Positions 11,276-23,585 are shown, counted from the stretch's first letter. The stretch: DNA of 64,000 nt from Gymnopus androsaceus JB14 (GCA_009733575.1 ML769383.1:806001-870000), one strand, 5' to 3'. Numbers and translations are program-made. Notes: generated from the letters alone by a model not told the origin.

Positions 11276-14200
11276 TCATCGCCGTTCCGAGAGCTCATAT
11301 GCATCGGGTGCATATTGAGTTGGCGATGGCATAGTGGGCATATTGACAGAGCTCGATGCAGCGTAAAATGTAGTATCTGAACCTGATGTTTGAGTTCTTT
11401 TGGGCTCCGGCATTGCCAGCTCATTCACGGGGTCGAAAATGTTGTCCGAGTCATCGTCTGTAAAATGAATTTTAATGAAAACAGCGCACATCTAAATGCT
11501 CTGGTAATACTCACGAAGAGAAGCGTTATTGTCAGAGAGTTTCCAACCACCGTCTGGTGCTGGCCCACTGATTGGTCGAGGTTGCTTACCCTGAGCTTCA
11601 CGCTTGGCCTCTTCCCAGGGAACTTCAGTGTATTTTTTAACTGGTGTAGCAGCATCAGGATTGCCGGTGGGCCCAAATATGCCAACCTCGGAGAGCGCTT
11701 CCTTGAGGGCGCAGACCCATTTGTTCCGACGTTTAGCTAAGGTCATTGATCATAAATTCTCGGAAAGCTTCACGCAGACTCAAATAGAGGACTGACCTTT
11801 GAGAGTACCTTGTTGGATGTTGCTCTTGTATTTCTAAATACACGCCAAGCACTTCAGTAGCCGGATTGGAGATTTAAAAAAGAGGACTGACGATAGCCAC
11901 AGATAAAGACATGGAGGCTTGTTCCGGAAAATCTGAAGAAGCGAGGTGAGCTTGGTTCAGACGACAGATACGACAATGCACGAACCAACAACAGCAACAT
12001 CAAAAATAGGTAGATAGTCGCGTCTTTCGTTTTGCAGGAAATCTAGCATCTTGGCCCGTAGTGCTTCCAAATCCTCAAATGTTGTGCCATATGCGACAGA
12101 AAAGGCGAACGTCTCGGACATCTAAGTGAAAAATTCCTTGAGTAACGAAAGTAACAATGTCAGTGGCAAGATAACGAACCTGCGGGCTCCGTCTGATGTT
12201 TTGAATGTACTGATAAAGTATAAGCTACAAGTTGAGTTGAAAGTAAGGTAAACATACCTCGCCATTCAAAACACTATTTGGAGCTTGGACCAGCGCATTA
12301 TTCCCATCGAGAAGACATGTGGAGAGGAGTGAGATTTCCTTGACAGTGTAATCCACTTCTGCCACAACAATCCTGTCGCCAACGTCGTACGGGTGCTGCG
12401 GAAAAAAGAAAAGAAAAGTCAGAACACAAAAATGGTTGAGGTGCGCTTGTCAAGCCTTACCTTGATGAACAGAAATATTATCGAAGTCAGCACTTCCGTT
12501 AAAGAGCCACCAATAAGCCAGCTCAGTCCTAGGAAGTCAGTGTCAGGAAGAGGAGTGAGAGTCGATAAAAATGGATGCACACCAAGGATCAATGTTCCAA
12601 CAGAAGTGAGGAGAGTGGAAAATTGGGCATCCTGGAATGATTCGGATGAGAAGAAATCCATAAGATGATAGACAGCAGCATACCAAAACCACAGCAATGA
12701 TCAAGACCGCAATCACCACGTACAAACTCATAAAGATGTTGTCTAAACGACCAACAGCGGAATCAAGGTCTGACATAGAGTGTTCTGTGTACAGCCAATT
12801 AAGTGACCTTGCCTTCGCGCACTGAAAATCGAGTGCACGTACCTATGCTGAGCTGTTCCCTAGTTGGAAGTAGGTGATCTTTCCTTAACGCACCAAAGAG
12901 CGAGTGCATACCTGTGAAGCTCGTTACAAGATGTCTCAACCTCCTCTCTCGAGGCATCACCATTTCCATCCTGGTCAAACAGCGCAAAGACCAAGGCTGC
13001 TTCCTCCGGGGTCTGGAAGAACTTGGCGATGTCTTGAACATACATATATTCCGAGCCTGGTTTAGCAAAGGAGTAAAATATACGACGCGCTAACAATCTC
13101 GACTTGTTCAGAGATTCCAGAGCTGTCTTGACCACGGCCTGTGGAGAGTTTGGCTGTAAAACAGAGCTGGGGAGTGATTTGAGAGATTCTAGGATAGAGG
13201 AGAAGAAAAAAAGCTGTCACCTTCCAGCTATTTCAGACTGTCATGAAATCAGTGCATGGAACTGGAAAAAAAGATGTGAAACTCACTGCGACATTGCCAA
13301 AGGCAGTAGTGGTCGTAGTTGCAGCCGCCCGGACACCTCTGATGGCTCTCTTGAAAAGTTTTCGGGGATTAACAGAAGTAGCCTTGACATGCGAAGCTTT
13401 AAGCGTATCCGTGCGTCCAGGGATGTCGGAAGAATTGCGATACAGCGTAATGAGCGACCGGACAGCAAACTTCTGGTCTGCGATGCGTTCTAGTAGAGAT
13501 ATTAGATGACAGCATTGCCAACGATAAATGAAACGTACCCGCGTAGGTTTTTTCGTGGAATTTCCCTGCAATCCACTGGATAGAAAACTTTTCGAATAAA
13601 AGAACGGCCGCACAGAGAAAGACTCCAAACATCAGTTTAGAAAGAAAACTAATGATGCTTTTACTCTTGGTGGATGCAGTAGATTCCTGTCTGCTATCAA
13701 TGAGCGGATTATAGCTAATCCAAACCGCCAAGGTCCAGGCCGTTAGAGCGACATAACGATGGAGAGCACCCAGCCAGTCTATGTATTTCCTGGTCCCCAC
13801 CGCCACAACACCTATGAACATTGTCAGCTTTGCTCTTCCGTAGATAACAGTTACGATCGCACCAACTGTGGACCGAACGACGGAGGGAAGTAGACGAGAA
13901 ACGGCCAGTGCAGCCCACCAGCCTCCCCAAGCTACTGACAACCAAATGCTCCACCACAAAAGCTTTACACCCCAAACCGTCGCGTCAGGAAAGGTTGTCA
14001 ACTATGTAAGGAGGGTCAGTCTCGATTTACAGAGCCATTGAAGTAATACGTGCACCCAAGATACCAGGAATCCATAATAGTGCCAAAGGGGGTATGATGA
14101 AGAGGAACCAGCGAGTCACGATAGATACATTCAACAGATAGTTATAGATTTTTGCTACCTAAAGGATGGTTAGTATAACTAATTTTGCAAATTCAAATTC

Positions 14201-14479
14201 TATTCGCACTTTGTTATTAGGTAAATCTCCTTGTGCATACGCGAGGTGGGATTCGCTGGCATTTCTTGTATCAAACTCCTCGTAAGAATGCTCAAATTTT
14301 CGAATCCCATTTAGGAGGTCCCAAGACGAAGCCGAGTGATGAACGTTTGGGCGAGGCATTTTTGGAATCGAGCCGTTTTCTGGATCTCCAAGGGAATTAT
14401 TGGGATTGCGAAATCCTCCACCTCCGGTAGCCAGCGGAGAAGAAGAGCCCGAAGAGGACTTGCGAGGAGGATAGCTCAT
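11276..14479 (-). CDS. EF-hand MscS-type mechanosensitive ion channel (Msy1/Msy2-like)
   Basis: Multi-exon gene, roughly 850 residues. Order: Ser/Gly/Pro-rich cytosolic N-terminus (MSYPPRKSSSGSSS); several TM segments (VAKIYNYLLNVSIVTRWFLF; WWSIWLSVAWGGWW; FMFGV-type helices); a basic linker; an EF-hand loop DQDGNGDASREE; SMSDLDSAVGRLDNIF; the pore-lining MscS helix ending LGLSWLIGGSLTEVLTSIIF; the beta domain HPYDVGDRIVV and NGE-YIQNIRRSP. The C-terminus is hydrophilic, ending DAYELSERR. Fungal relatives sit in ER membranes and respond to hypo-osmotic shock and calcium. A 17-nt exon at 13221-13237 (SEIAG plus split codon) is needed to join FGNVA to SSVLQPNSP in frame. No frameshift detected. 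Confidence 0.9.
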
Positions 14480-14831
14480 CGTTCGTTGGAAGGAAAAGAA
14501 AGATAGGGGATCATTACATCACTTTCTGACGGTGAAAATTGAAAATTGTCAAGTTGTTACTTGAGCGCAGCAACCCAAATTGAAACATAGGCTGTAGCAA
14601 CCTGCCAAACTGCAAGGTCTATCCAATTTGAATCAGTTTCAGCCTTCAGAGGGCTTTTCGTGTCCAAAATATTCTTAAGTACTTCACATTGCAGTCGAGT
14701 CTGCTAGATGCATACTAGGAGATACTAGGTGACACTAATATTTTAGTGAGCTCTAGTGAGCTCTAGTGCTACTTATTGGTTAACTATTATAAACTGATTG
14801 ATTGATCTCTTGCTTCAAATGCTAGTACCAA

Positions 14832-14897
14832 ACTTCACTTTAAGGTAGTAACCGAGTTGAGGCCACTTCACTTTAAGGTAGTAACCGAGTTGAGGCC
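14832..14897. repeat. 33-bp perfect tandem duplication
   Basis: Two adjacent identical copies, 14832-14864 and 14865-14897, beginning ACTTCACTTTAAGGTAGTAA. They lie in the ~870-bp divergent region between the MscS gene and the four-TM gene. This region also has a doubled GTGAGCTCTA at about 14746-14766. Confidence 0.9.
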
Positions 14898-14957
14898 TCA
14901 GACGACTCATGTCCTGCCATCTGTTGGCCATCTGCTACTCTAGATCTCTCTCTCTAT

Positions 14958-14997
14958 TTTTTATTTCCATACTATAATTTTTATTTCCATACTATAA
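14958..14997. repeat. 20-bp perfect tandem duplication
   Basis: TTTTTATTTCCATACTATAA occurs twice back to back (14958-14977 and 14978-14997). With the 33-bp duplication just upstream it marks this promoter region as slippage-prone. Confidence 0.9.
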
Positions 14998-15351
14998 CAG
15001 CTGCTATAAACAGCTTTGAAGCTATATTTGCGAGTTTGCTGTGGGAAGTATAAGTAGCACATTCCAGCTGTCATTCATTTATTAATAATTTTGACCTTTT
15101 GACCTTCGTTTCTCAGTAAAACACGAATCTCTGTGGATACCTGCGCATTTTCGAGGCTTATGCATGAGAATTCTTCCTGAGCTTGGGAAGGCTTGAGAAA
15201 CGGAGATCCATGACCGGTGTGACGTGTCATCGTGACCGGGCGATTCTCCTTTCTTCTCACCCACCAAGTTGTTCCTCTTCATCTCCAGGACATTCGCCTG
15301 AGGCCATTCGCCTGATACAGGTCGCTGACCAGAGTGTCATTGCGCGCTTCG

Positions 15352-15828
15352 ATGATCCCTTATCAGATCCGTCGACTGCTTTACTTTTCTCTCGGTCTTT
15401 CATTCATTGTTTTCGTATACTCGCTGGCAAGCAATTTGGGCGACGCTTCTTTCTTTCTCGACCCAATAGCTTCATTTCTCACCATAATCTTTCACGTTAG
15501 CCTTCTATGGCTCGACAGAAAACGGAAAAAACATCCATCACATCATTCGAAAATATATCCCATCTCCTCAGTCATTCCGAGCCTTACATTCCTCTGGCTT
15601 TTGGGATTTCTGTGGACAGTGTCCTCAGTACTCATCATTTTTACTGCCGTATTTACTTGGATTCATGGATTTTCGACATTGACACGGGCTTTGATTCTCG
15701 TAGAGCCAGTACTCGCCGCTTGTGAATCCATTTTATTATTGACAATCGCTGTCCTATGCACGAGGCACAGAGAGACAATCCAAACGATACCCACTCCTCG
15801 TACTGGACCCACGGTCCATATCTCATGA
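15352..15828 (+). CDS. four-transmembrane protein, MARVEL-like topology
   Basis: Single-exon frame of 158 residues starting MIPYQIRRLLYFSLG. Four hydrophobic helices are visible: about residues 9-26, 34-54 (FFLDPIASFLTIIFHVSLLW), 73-98 (LTFLWLLGFLWTVSSVLI) and 108-132 (LVEPVLAACESILLLTIAVL). The loops are short and a basic stretch (DRKRKKHPSHH) follows helix 2. This is the usual layout of fungal MARVEL-type membrane proteins, but no residue-level signature proves it. The tail may extend by splicing into another frame to about 15986. Divergent from the MscS gene. Confidence 0.6.
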   Translation: MIPYQIRRLLYFSLGLSFIVFVYSLASNLGDASFFLDPIASFLTIIFHVSLLWLDRKRKKHPSHHSKIYPISSVIPSLTFLWLLGFLWTVSSVLIIFTAVFTWIHGFSTLTRALILVEPVLAACESILLLTIAVLCTRHRETIQTIPTPRTGPTVHIS

Positions 15829-18370
15829 CTACTATCCATGAACGATCGTCGGAACAATACCGACTTGGTATTAGCACGGGAACCAGTATGGTGTGTTTCC
15901 TTTTTGCTGTCTTTCTTCGTCATTACCGACCTAGATATTATGCAGACGACACTGGGGTCTCTGTGCAACCGAACTGTAGGTGGTGATCATGGCACTGCCG
16001 TTGCTTAGCGGTTCGTTTCCTCATATATGGACAAATTATTTCTTCCCGCCCCGCACTGTACAATCAATCAATCATTTTTTATCATTTGTATATCTATGCT
16101 GCATCTTGTATCAATCTACATAAGTAAGTACTGTAACCTTGGGAGTCTGTCCTTTTAATTCTGCATTTCCTCCAAGTGTTGATATTAAATAAACAGAGGT
16201 GCTTGGCTTCTCGTTTTTATTGAATCGTTGTATTCATATTTGTTCATTGGCAGATCCTGTGCTGAGCTCCCGCCATCAGTATTCAATGAAGGACTTGTCG
16301 AATTTGACAAGCCAAATTCTGCGTTCAAGATTGCTCGAGTTGGGCGCTGGTGACGTCAGAAGCCCAGACCTAGCTCTATCGATAGTCTCTGTTCCTTGAG
16401 AAACTAGCTCGACGTCTCTCGGATCTCACTTTCTGTGTTTGATACTAATAGGAGGATTCAACTTTAAGTTGAAGATGGGTAGCCCTATCATTTTATTTTC
16501 CTTTTTAGCTTCACTTAAAGGAATTTATCAAACAGAGGCTCGTTATAGAGGATGCTCAGTTTTTCTTTCAATCTTCATCTTGATTCTCAATCTTTTTAGC
16601 TACTCGCTCCCCGGATTGTCCGTCCTTTTTCCGAAAGCATTGGGCTCGGTTGTACCTATTCAACGCCTGAAGGAAATTCCGATTTAAACAGTCGTCTCGT
16701 TGGTCGAGTGTGGGAGAGATATTGCCTTCTACATGCGAATTAAAGAAGACGAGAGAAAGAGGTATGTATGGGCGTGCCGTGTAGGCACCAAGTGTAGTTG
16801 TTGGGCGTATGTGGGAGCCTGTAGAATCGGCGGAGGTACACGCTGGAGTAGAAATGGAGCAGAACATTTCCACTAAACCAACCATCATGTTCGGAATGGA
16901 TATTGGCGCGGCCAGACGTGCACCCCTGTGTAAGAATTAATTACCGTCGCCTCAGGCGTCCTGTATATGTTCTCATTTATGAAGGTCTCGAACTGGTCTA
17001 TGGTTCCGAAATTCGGAGTCCCTGCGTTGGAATTGATCAGGGGACCAGTAGTACAGTCTCCGAGAGCATGTCGGAAGCTTAATAGGCGGAGAATGCCTTC
17101 GCGGTACTTATAGGCTGAGTTTTCTTCCTCAATGGGAGCAGAAGCTGCTCTGACTGAATACCTTCGCGTTCTGTGCGCTGCACATCTTTGTTGTGTCTGC
17201 TTTCACCACATTTTAAAGTCAATCTGATAGCACAACGAAGTACAGCTATTTTCTTAGCACATGCAGGCCCATGCTTTTCCCAAGTGCCGCGTATAGAGTA
17301 TCCTCAGTTTTCCCTTGGTTTGCCCGGCAATTTGTGCATCTTTTGCGGGAATTATCCCAGAGGCGTAGACAGGAGGAACAGGAGGAACCAATCTCTGGCG
17401 ATAAGAACTGCTCAAAGCGGAAGTTTGTTCGAACTATCGATGCATGGTTTTTAATTTGCAGGACTCAGCAGCTCGTCCAATACTGTACTGTAAGTTCTTT
17501 GTGTTCACTCTACGGCCGGACCTAAACATGTATAGAAACTGAGCAAGACGAGCATATATGCACTATATGCTACCCGCTACTCGCTACTTGCTCTTGATCC
17601 CCGTCTTCCCGTACCACTTATTGTTCTTCGAAAAAAAAAAAAGATATTCGCAATTTCACTCCATTATTGGCCTCCGTCGACTCCCTTGTTACTTGCTCAA
17701 AAAGAATGACACTCACTGAAGAGTCGTAGCCTAGCCCAAGTTAAACATATCACATCCGAAACCTCCGTCATCCTCCGTGTACCGGAGAGTGAACCTTCCC
17801 GCCATATCCATTCAATCAACCATCGACATCATTCATCGATAATCTCTCTGATCCTCGGACCATCCGTTTCCGTTTCTTTTCCCTTTTCAAGCCAGAAATT
17901 GGGCGAAAAGATACTGAAGAATTTTCCAAGTACGCCGTACGGGTTGCTACTTGGGGTAATTTCGATATGTTTAAGCTGGCCGCCTTGTAGTAAGGCTGCA
18001 TTCAAGATCCGTATTACACTGTGAATCGCTATGGCGACCACATTGAACAAAGGGGGACTTGATAATTGAAGAACAGAGGTGAATAGGTGTTTGGCCCCAT
18101 TAGTCGGAACGTGTGTAGCGCTCAGCTGCATTCACTATCTTATACCTCTTGGCTCATCGGAGCGAAATTACCGAGGCGGAATGTTCAGCAAAAACCTGGT
18201 CCGTACTGCCATTTCATTTCCCAATCCCCGTAAGGACGAGGAGGACGATAAATAACACCGTCAGCTCGCCACAAACCGCAAAGTGACGGAGATGTTGGAG
18301 AAACCGAGATTTAATGACAGACCCTCCGAAATAAAATTAAATCCATAAATACTGTACACACCAACAACTA
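15829..18370. other. 2.5-kb intergenic stretch, no supported gene
   Basis: Only short frames are present. The least unlikely are ATG-started minus-strand frames at 16568-16888 and 17829-18131 (the latter with a hydrophobic NVVAIAIHSVIRILNAALL segment). Neither shows a family motif or a convincing splice pattern. A (A)12 run sits near 17630. It could be UTRs or non-coding transcripts; nothing specific can be claimed. Confidence 0.45.
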
Positions 18371-20115
18371 TTAATCTAAACTAGTCTCAGCTTTTTTTAG
18401 ACGGCCCTTTGAGGCAGCGGAAGAATGTTCAAGGTAGTCTCTCTGGAAAGGGCGCGAGTTGTATCGCGTACCAAGGGAGAGGCTTGGGTTTGAAGGTTCG
18501 GGAGGTGGAGGCGGAGGTGAATGGCGTTTAGGCTTGTAAATAATAACAATGATGAGACCAAAGATGATCAGAACGAGGAGGAAAATACATCTCCGTCGTC
18601 CAGTATTCTTCTGATATCTAACGTTTCCCTCCATGAGCAAGAAAGCCGAGATGAAGGAATAGAAAATCACTTGCCTCGTGGCTGTATCCAGCTCTTGCAC
18701 GGCGTCCTTGACCTGAACAGCGGTTTGCTCGATGTTATATTCAACGCTGTCTAATAAGGTACCCTGATCTATGACGAGGACAGAAAGGTCCTTGAAGAGC
18801 TCAGCGAGTGATGCAATAGACTTTGCGATCTCTGTCAACTCGCGATCGCGCGTGCGGAGGTCAACGGCGCTTGGATCCGCTTGTCTAAGCGAAAGAGACT
18901 GGGTGTTTGTCTACATCAAGACAGGAATGTCAAACCAAAAAAAGACAGTATTTCAATCCATCGAATCATAAGGGCAGGATAAACAAGGATAGAAGGAAGC
19001 GAAGAGCACCGTGTAAGGGAGCACCAGACCATGGATTGAATGCAAGATATCCGAGGAATCGGTAATTTGTGCGGACATGAATGAAGATCGACATGACACA
19101 AGTAAAGAAGTAAGTAGACCATAGAAAATAGATCGGCGAAACGTCAGTCAGCGACGAGAACAGAAAGAAGAATCGTACCGCAGCTTCAACGTCCTCATCT
19201 ACCGCGTTCATGCCTGCCGAGCCTTTGAGCGAAATAGTCCCTGAGGCAAGTAAGAGGTCCTGATTCTTGATCGCATGACCTTGAAGCTCTGAAAAAGAAA
19301 TGACGAGTTAAAAGAAATGACGAGTTAGCATACAATCAACACCGCATGACGAATATCAAAGCGTCTTATCAAGAGCCCGAAGCAAAAAAGAATGCGCCAC
19401 GTACTTTCCATGTACACGCGTTGTTTCTTCCGAAACGTAGCGCTGAGATCCTGAACTTTAGCTGCGAGTCCACGTTGGACATTCTTTGCCGCTTGTATCT
19501 CAGACTTGGACTTGTGTGCATCAGGATGTGACGGGGGAAAGGAGTGAGAAGACACGGGACCAATCCGCTGAATCAGAGATTGACACTGTAGAAATTCCTG
19601 TGAACCGAAAAAGGAGAGGTTCGTGAAAAGATGAACGACGATAACTCGATGGAAATAAAAGACCTTAGTTATGTCGGTTGTTGCCGCCTCAATCTCTTGC
19701 TCCTCGAGCGTCCGGTCCGAGAATCCGGGGAGAACGTGTTTTGCGTGTAGTTTTTCGAGGGCCACGACTGGAACAATTCAGAATAAGACTAGCGGTGCTG
19801 TGATTAGATAGAAGCAGGGACATACTTTTGGCTTGTGTATCCGCGAAGAATAAGCTGTACCTGCTCAGATATATCCACCCTATAGCAATCACATTAATGT
19901 CTGGAAGGAGAGGGAGACTATCCAGCCGACCATTTTGGAGGCAGGTCAGCGTCAACCGCGTGATGTGTGCTGGCCATAAGGCCTTGCTCCTCGTCATCCA
20001 AAGCAGAATCTGGGGCGTCATAAGTGCTGAACTTGCGAGAGAATTTGGAAGAAGGGGCTCTGGAGTCACGGTAGGAGAGAAAGAGTCCCGTTCGAGAGCG
20101 AGTCGTAACGTTCAT
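18371..20115 (-). CDS. TLG2: t-SNARE syntaxin-16/TLG2 family
   Basis: Q-SNARE for endosome-to-Golgi fusion. The start MNVTTRSRTGLFLSYRDSR matches the TLG2 N-peptide that binds the Sec1/Munc18 partner VPS45. Next come PPKWVDISEQVQLIL and KHVLPGFSDRTLEEQEIE (Habc region), then the SNARE motif with zero-layer Gln in SVLVIDQGTLLDSVEYNIEQ. A C-terminal anchor (RRRCIFLLVLIIFGLIIVII) is followed by a cytosol-predicted tail with a Pro6 run, which is unusual for an otherwise tail-anchored SNARE. Intron 18618-18674 (57 nt, GCAAGT...TTAG) is open in frame, but removing it gives the conserved ATRYQKNTGRRR, so a GC-AG intron is favoured over retention. Confidence 0.88.
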
Positions 20116-20240
20116 GAGGATGAAGCTGGCGTAGAGACAACACGTGGCTTTTGTCACAAATTATGGCCCAAATTTTTGAGAGCATAATTTGAGTCTAATT
20201 TCTCGGCACGGAGTTTCACCCGGAAACCCATCCTTTGAAT

Positions 20241-20249
20241 TATAAAAGG
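20241..20249 (+). promoter_or_regulatory. TATA box of the small Cys-rich gene
   Basis: TATAAAAGG lies 86 bases before the ATG at 20327, the only strong TATA in a stretch flanked by the TLG2 start. Spacing fits a transcription start about 30 bases downstream and a short leader. Confidence 0.6.
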
Positions 20250-20326
20250 CGGTTTCTGTGCAATGTTCAAGTACCAAGTCCCCCCTAAATCTCTCAAGCA
20301 ATATCCCCTGCTTTCAACATCTCCTC

Positions 20327-20606
20327 ATGTGCAACCTTGAAACGTACGTGTTTCTCTGCATCCTTTCCATTATTTTGGCCGCTCATTTCATCTTCAGCGA
20401 AGGAATCAAGTACGGATGCGGTCATTATGTCCCTGTCAGTCTTTTTCTAGAACATTCCCCGCATATTCTCAGTCTTTCCTCAGGTTAGAGTGGTGAGGAA
20501 GATTGATTGTATGCGTCCAACGTGTACAAAGTCATCGCGCCATCCTCCACACTGCAACTCGAGCCATTGCGATCTTGTGCGTCTTGTACTCTGTTACCCT
20601 TCATGA
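20327..20606 (+). CDS. 58-residue Cys/His-rich protein (three small exons)
   Basis: Exons 20327..20343 (17 nt), 20398..20434 (37 nt) and 20484..20606 join through GTACGT...TTCAG and GTCAGT...CTCAG. The product begins MCNLETEGIKYGCGHYVP and contains IDCMRPTC and HPPHCNSSHC, then TGA. The spacing (Cys near the N-terminus, CGH, DC-x4-C, HPPxC-x3-HC) matches a widespread group of tiny Agaricomycete proteins, probably zinc-binding, of unknown function. No signal peptide. The TATA box and clean splice sites support it. It is easily missed because no exon is long enough to stand out. Confidence 0.65.
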
Positions 20607-20962
20607 CTCTGATCTTCACTACCTTGCCAGTACTTTGGTCCTGCTCGCAAGGAAACTATCATTCAGCGGACAGATGCCTTTTGCCCTGATGATTCCAAGT
20701 ATTATGGCTCTCGCGTTCGCTGATACCCTTGGCCCGTCCCTCTATTCCCAGCATCTATCACGGCTCTTTGTTCATCGACGCTATTTATACATCACTACAA
20801 TGCTCTCTGTATCACCACAATCCCGCTATCTTAGCTTTCAATATTTAACTCGCATATCCTATCCTGTATCCCTCAACTTTCTACCATACATATTGTTCTA
20901 TTCACCATATCTATCTCTTTATCATAATACAGTGTTATGCGTCCAATCCATGCATCACCATT

Positions 20963-23000
20963 TTACTGCCAACCAATAACTTCACTCTCTACCGCCCGGT
21001 AATTCGTTCGGAATACCTTTTGTTCTGGGCCTGACCCATCCAACTTCCGACAAAGCTCGTCCGATATATCGATCGATAGGCGATCCGCCATCATCACAAT
21101 CTCGTTCCTGATCTCGGATTCATTCCCCGTAGATTCCCCAGAGTTGGTCATATGATTTCCGTCGAGAACTGGAGAGGCTGGAGGTGTAGGTAAGTCGTGC
21201 CAGTACGCAGTTTCTACCCTCTTTGTCCATTCTTTATTTCCCCACTTTGCCCCCTGTATCACAGAGCTATCCTCTAATGATACACCGTTTTCTTCCCAAT
21301 CCCGAGAAAACCCTTCCGCATCAACTGCTCCCCCGAGATTGGTCGGAGGTTTCGACTGCCCTCCTCCATTCACACAACCACCGGGACAAGCCATGACTTC
21401 TACGTAGTCGTAGCCCTTGTCCAAGTTGATCTCTTGACCTCTTTTGCTTCGCTTAACTACAGCAGCTCTTCCCTTCAATCTTCCCGCGGCACCTACACCA
21501 ACGCGCACCCCACTTTCTTTCCCTACTTTCCGAACCACGTTCTGGAGATTACGAAAACCATAACACTTGGCGCCTTTGAAAACCACCTCCCCTTCGGTAT
21601 CAGTTCCTGTGTCTCGCCTAAGCACAAACTCCTCGTAGTCTGCATTGCGTATCTGTTTCACAGTAAGTGAAAGTGGAGTTTGTGATGTGCGCTGAAGGTA
21701 GTCTATTATTGAATGGAGGTAGGAACCAGATGAAGAGCCAGAATGATGCATTAGTTCCGGAAATGAAGCCTCGGAGGGGCCTGACGACGCTGTTAACGAG
21801 GGACCGAAACTATTTTCGCCCGGAACCGGCAAAGATAGATCCCAGCCCTTTTCTTGTACCAAGAGTTCTATTTCACCAGTCGTGATGACACAGTCCACGT
21901 CACGAGTAGCGTATATTTCATTATAGAAATCACTGCGGGACGCCTCGAGTTTTTTGTCGTAGCAAGGCATAACCGACACATGGTAGATTTCATCTGGTCT
22001 AATGTCGGATAACAGTCAAAAAAAAAGAATATTGGACAAAAATCAATGCACGCGACCAACCGTTTCCCCCATTTTTTGCCCATCCAGTCTTTGACTAGTG
22101 TACCCATGATTTGCTGTGGACTTTTTGTGCTTGCGATGAAAGGAAGCATTTCCGGATGAGCCTTTTCCGCGTAGCAGATCCATCCAGGACAAGCGCTCGC
22201 TAGCATCGGTAAAGCCGTACCACCTTCGCTCTCTTGGCTCTGGTCCCTTAAACGATGCTTCTCCTTGCGTTCCTCAAACTCCTTCACATGTTCCCTCAAC
22301 GCCACATGCCTCGCAAAAGTAGTGTCAAACACATGCGCAAAGCCTAACGCCTCTGTACAAAAAACCCGAAGTCGACGCAGTATTTGTCGAGACGTAAGTG
22401 AAGCAGAGGACGAAGAGGATAAGGATGCTGCAAGAGAAGCAAGACTTTGTGGAGCGATGGAGATTATGGGAACCTTTCTTGACGCATTGTCGGCAATAGC
22501 ATTGGAATTAAGGAAATCGAGGACCTCGTTGTGAGACTGAAGCGTGATCAAGACCGATTCAGCGGACGTTATGCACCCACTATAGCATTTCCAGATCAAA
22601 AAAATGTGGCAATCAAAAGAGAGAAAAAGTTGGTGTACCTGCAGGCCAAACAATCATTCAAACTGATCTGAGCTTGCTCCAGCTTCTTTCCCGGTGCTGC
22701 ATGACCTCCGATTGAAGTAGAATCATTTACTTCGTAATATAAACCGTTGAGGTCGATTCTAATCTCATTCTGGGGGTCAAATCGTCAAGACAGTCAGGAG
22801 AACTAGTGAATGAATGACATACAGAGGCTGCGCCAGGTTGCTTCTCCTCTTTAGGCAGAATTTGTTCGACTGGTTTGATGCATGCTTGCGATGGTGTTAT
22901 AAAGTCATTCAAGTCAGTCAGGGTCTATAAGACTTGGATTTTAGTAGAAATCATATCGTATCTTGCCAGCACGACGTACGAGCGCACCAGAAAATGCCAT
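20963..23000 (-). CDS. NAR1: cytosolic Fe-S cluster assembly factor NAR1
   Basis: Iron-only-hydrogenase-like component of the cytosolic iron-sulfur assembly (CIA) machinery. The first exon encodes MAFSGAL and splices (GTACGT...TATAG) to TLTDLNDFITPSQACIKPVE, the canonical start. The N-terminal cluster site uses the Cys in SQACIKP and LNDCLACSGC. The C-terminal H-cluster-like site uses SACPGWICYAEK, MPCYDKKLEASR and MACPGGCVNGGGQ. It ends EVIGWQ. A Ser-rich insertion (SLASLAASLSSSSSASL) precedes RQILRRLRVF. All expected cysteines are visible and the frame is intact. Downstream, 20607-20962 holds only pyrimidine-rich 3' sequence. Confidence 0.95.
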
Positions 23001-23585
23001 GGATGGTGAAAAGAAAGGTGAGTCAGCCAATTCGGATAGTGCAATCCGAGCGGTCCGAATGCTGATCCGAAGATTCCGATAAAGTGGCGCACACATTCAC
23101 ATTGCACATTGCAAAAAATTTGCAAGATTGGGTCGAATCTGAGTGTGAAGTTTGAACTTCAGAAACTTCCAATTAGTACATATGTGATATGAAGTGTGAA
23201 GTCACGTCAAGGATAAGTAGGTTCTGTCAGCAGTGCCCAGACTACAAATAAATGCTCGAGGCGCCAACCATCTGGGTATTGCATCAGTGCTAGAATGTCC
23301 AAGAGTATCTTTCCCTGAAGTGTAAAACCTTGAAACCCTCTAGAAAGGAGTCTACGCCACCGGCAAGATAAAAGCCTTCATCATTCCTTAGATCATCCAC
23401 GACTTTGTTAAACCATTAATGTGTAAGTACTTCGGAATATTCTGCAAACATCAACGTGGACTCCTCCTCTTCCCGATAAGCAAGAAATGTTTAGTGGATT
23501 TCGAGCTCCCTTGACAAGCGCGGGTCAAATTTTTGGGTAGATGAGGCTGAGCGTGACGAATGTTACAGTACTTACAAAGATTAGT
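23001..23585. other. intergenic, no supported gene
   Basis: 5' flank of NAR1 (AAAAAATTTGCAAG patch near 23113) and 3' flank of the next minus-strand gene. No gene-like frame or repeat was seen. Confidence 0.5.

Noticed and set aside
16568..18131. Minus-strand ATG frames of ~100 codons in the 2.5-kb gap
   Set aside because: No family motif, no splice support and no conserved features; kept only as a note in the intergenic entry.
18618..18674. Treating the TLG2 segment as coding because it is open
   Set aside because: It inserts 19 hydrophobic residues between the SNARE motif and YQKNTGRRR; excision gives the family pattern. Kept as a possible retained-intron isoform in the findings.
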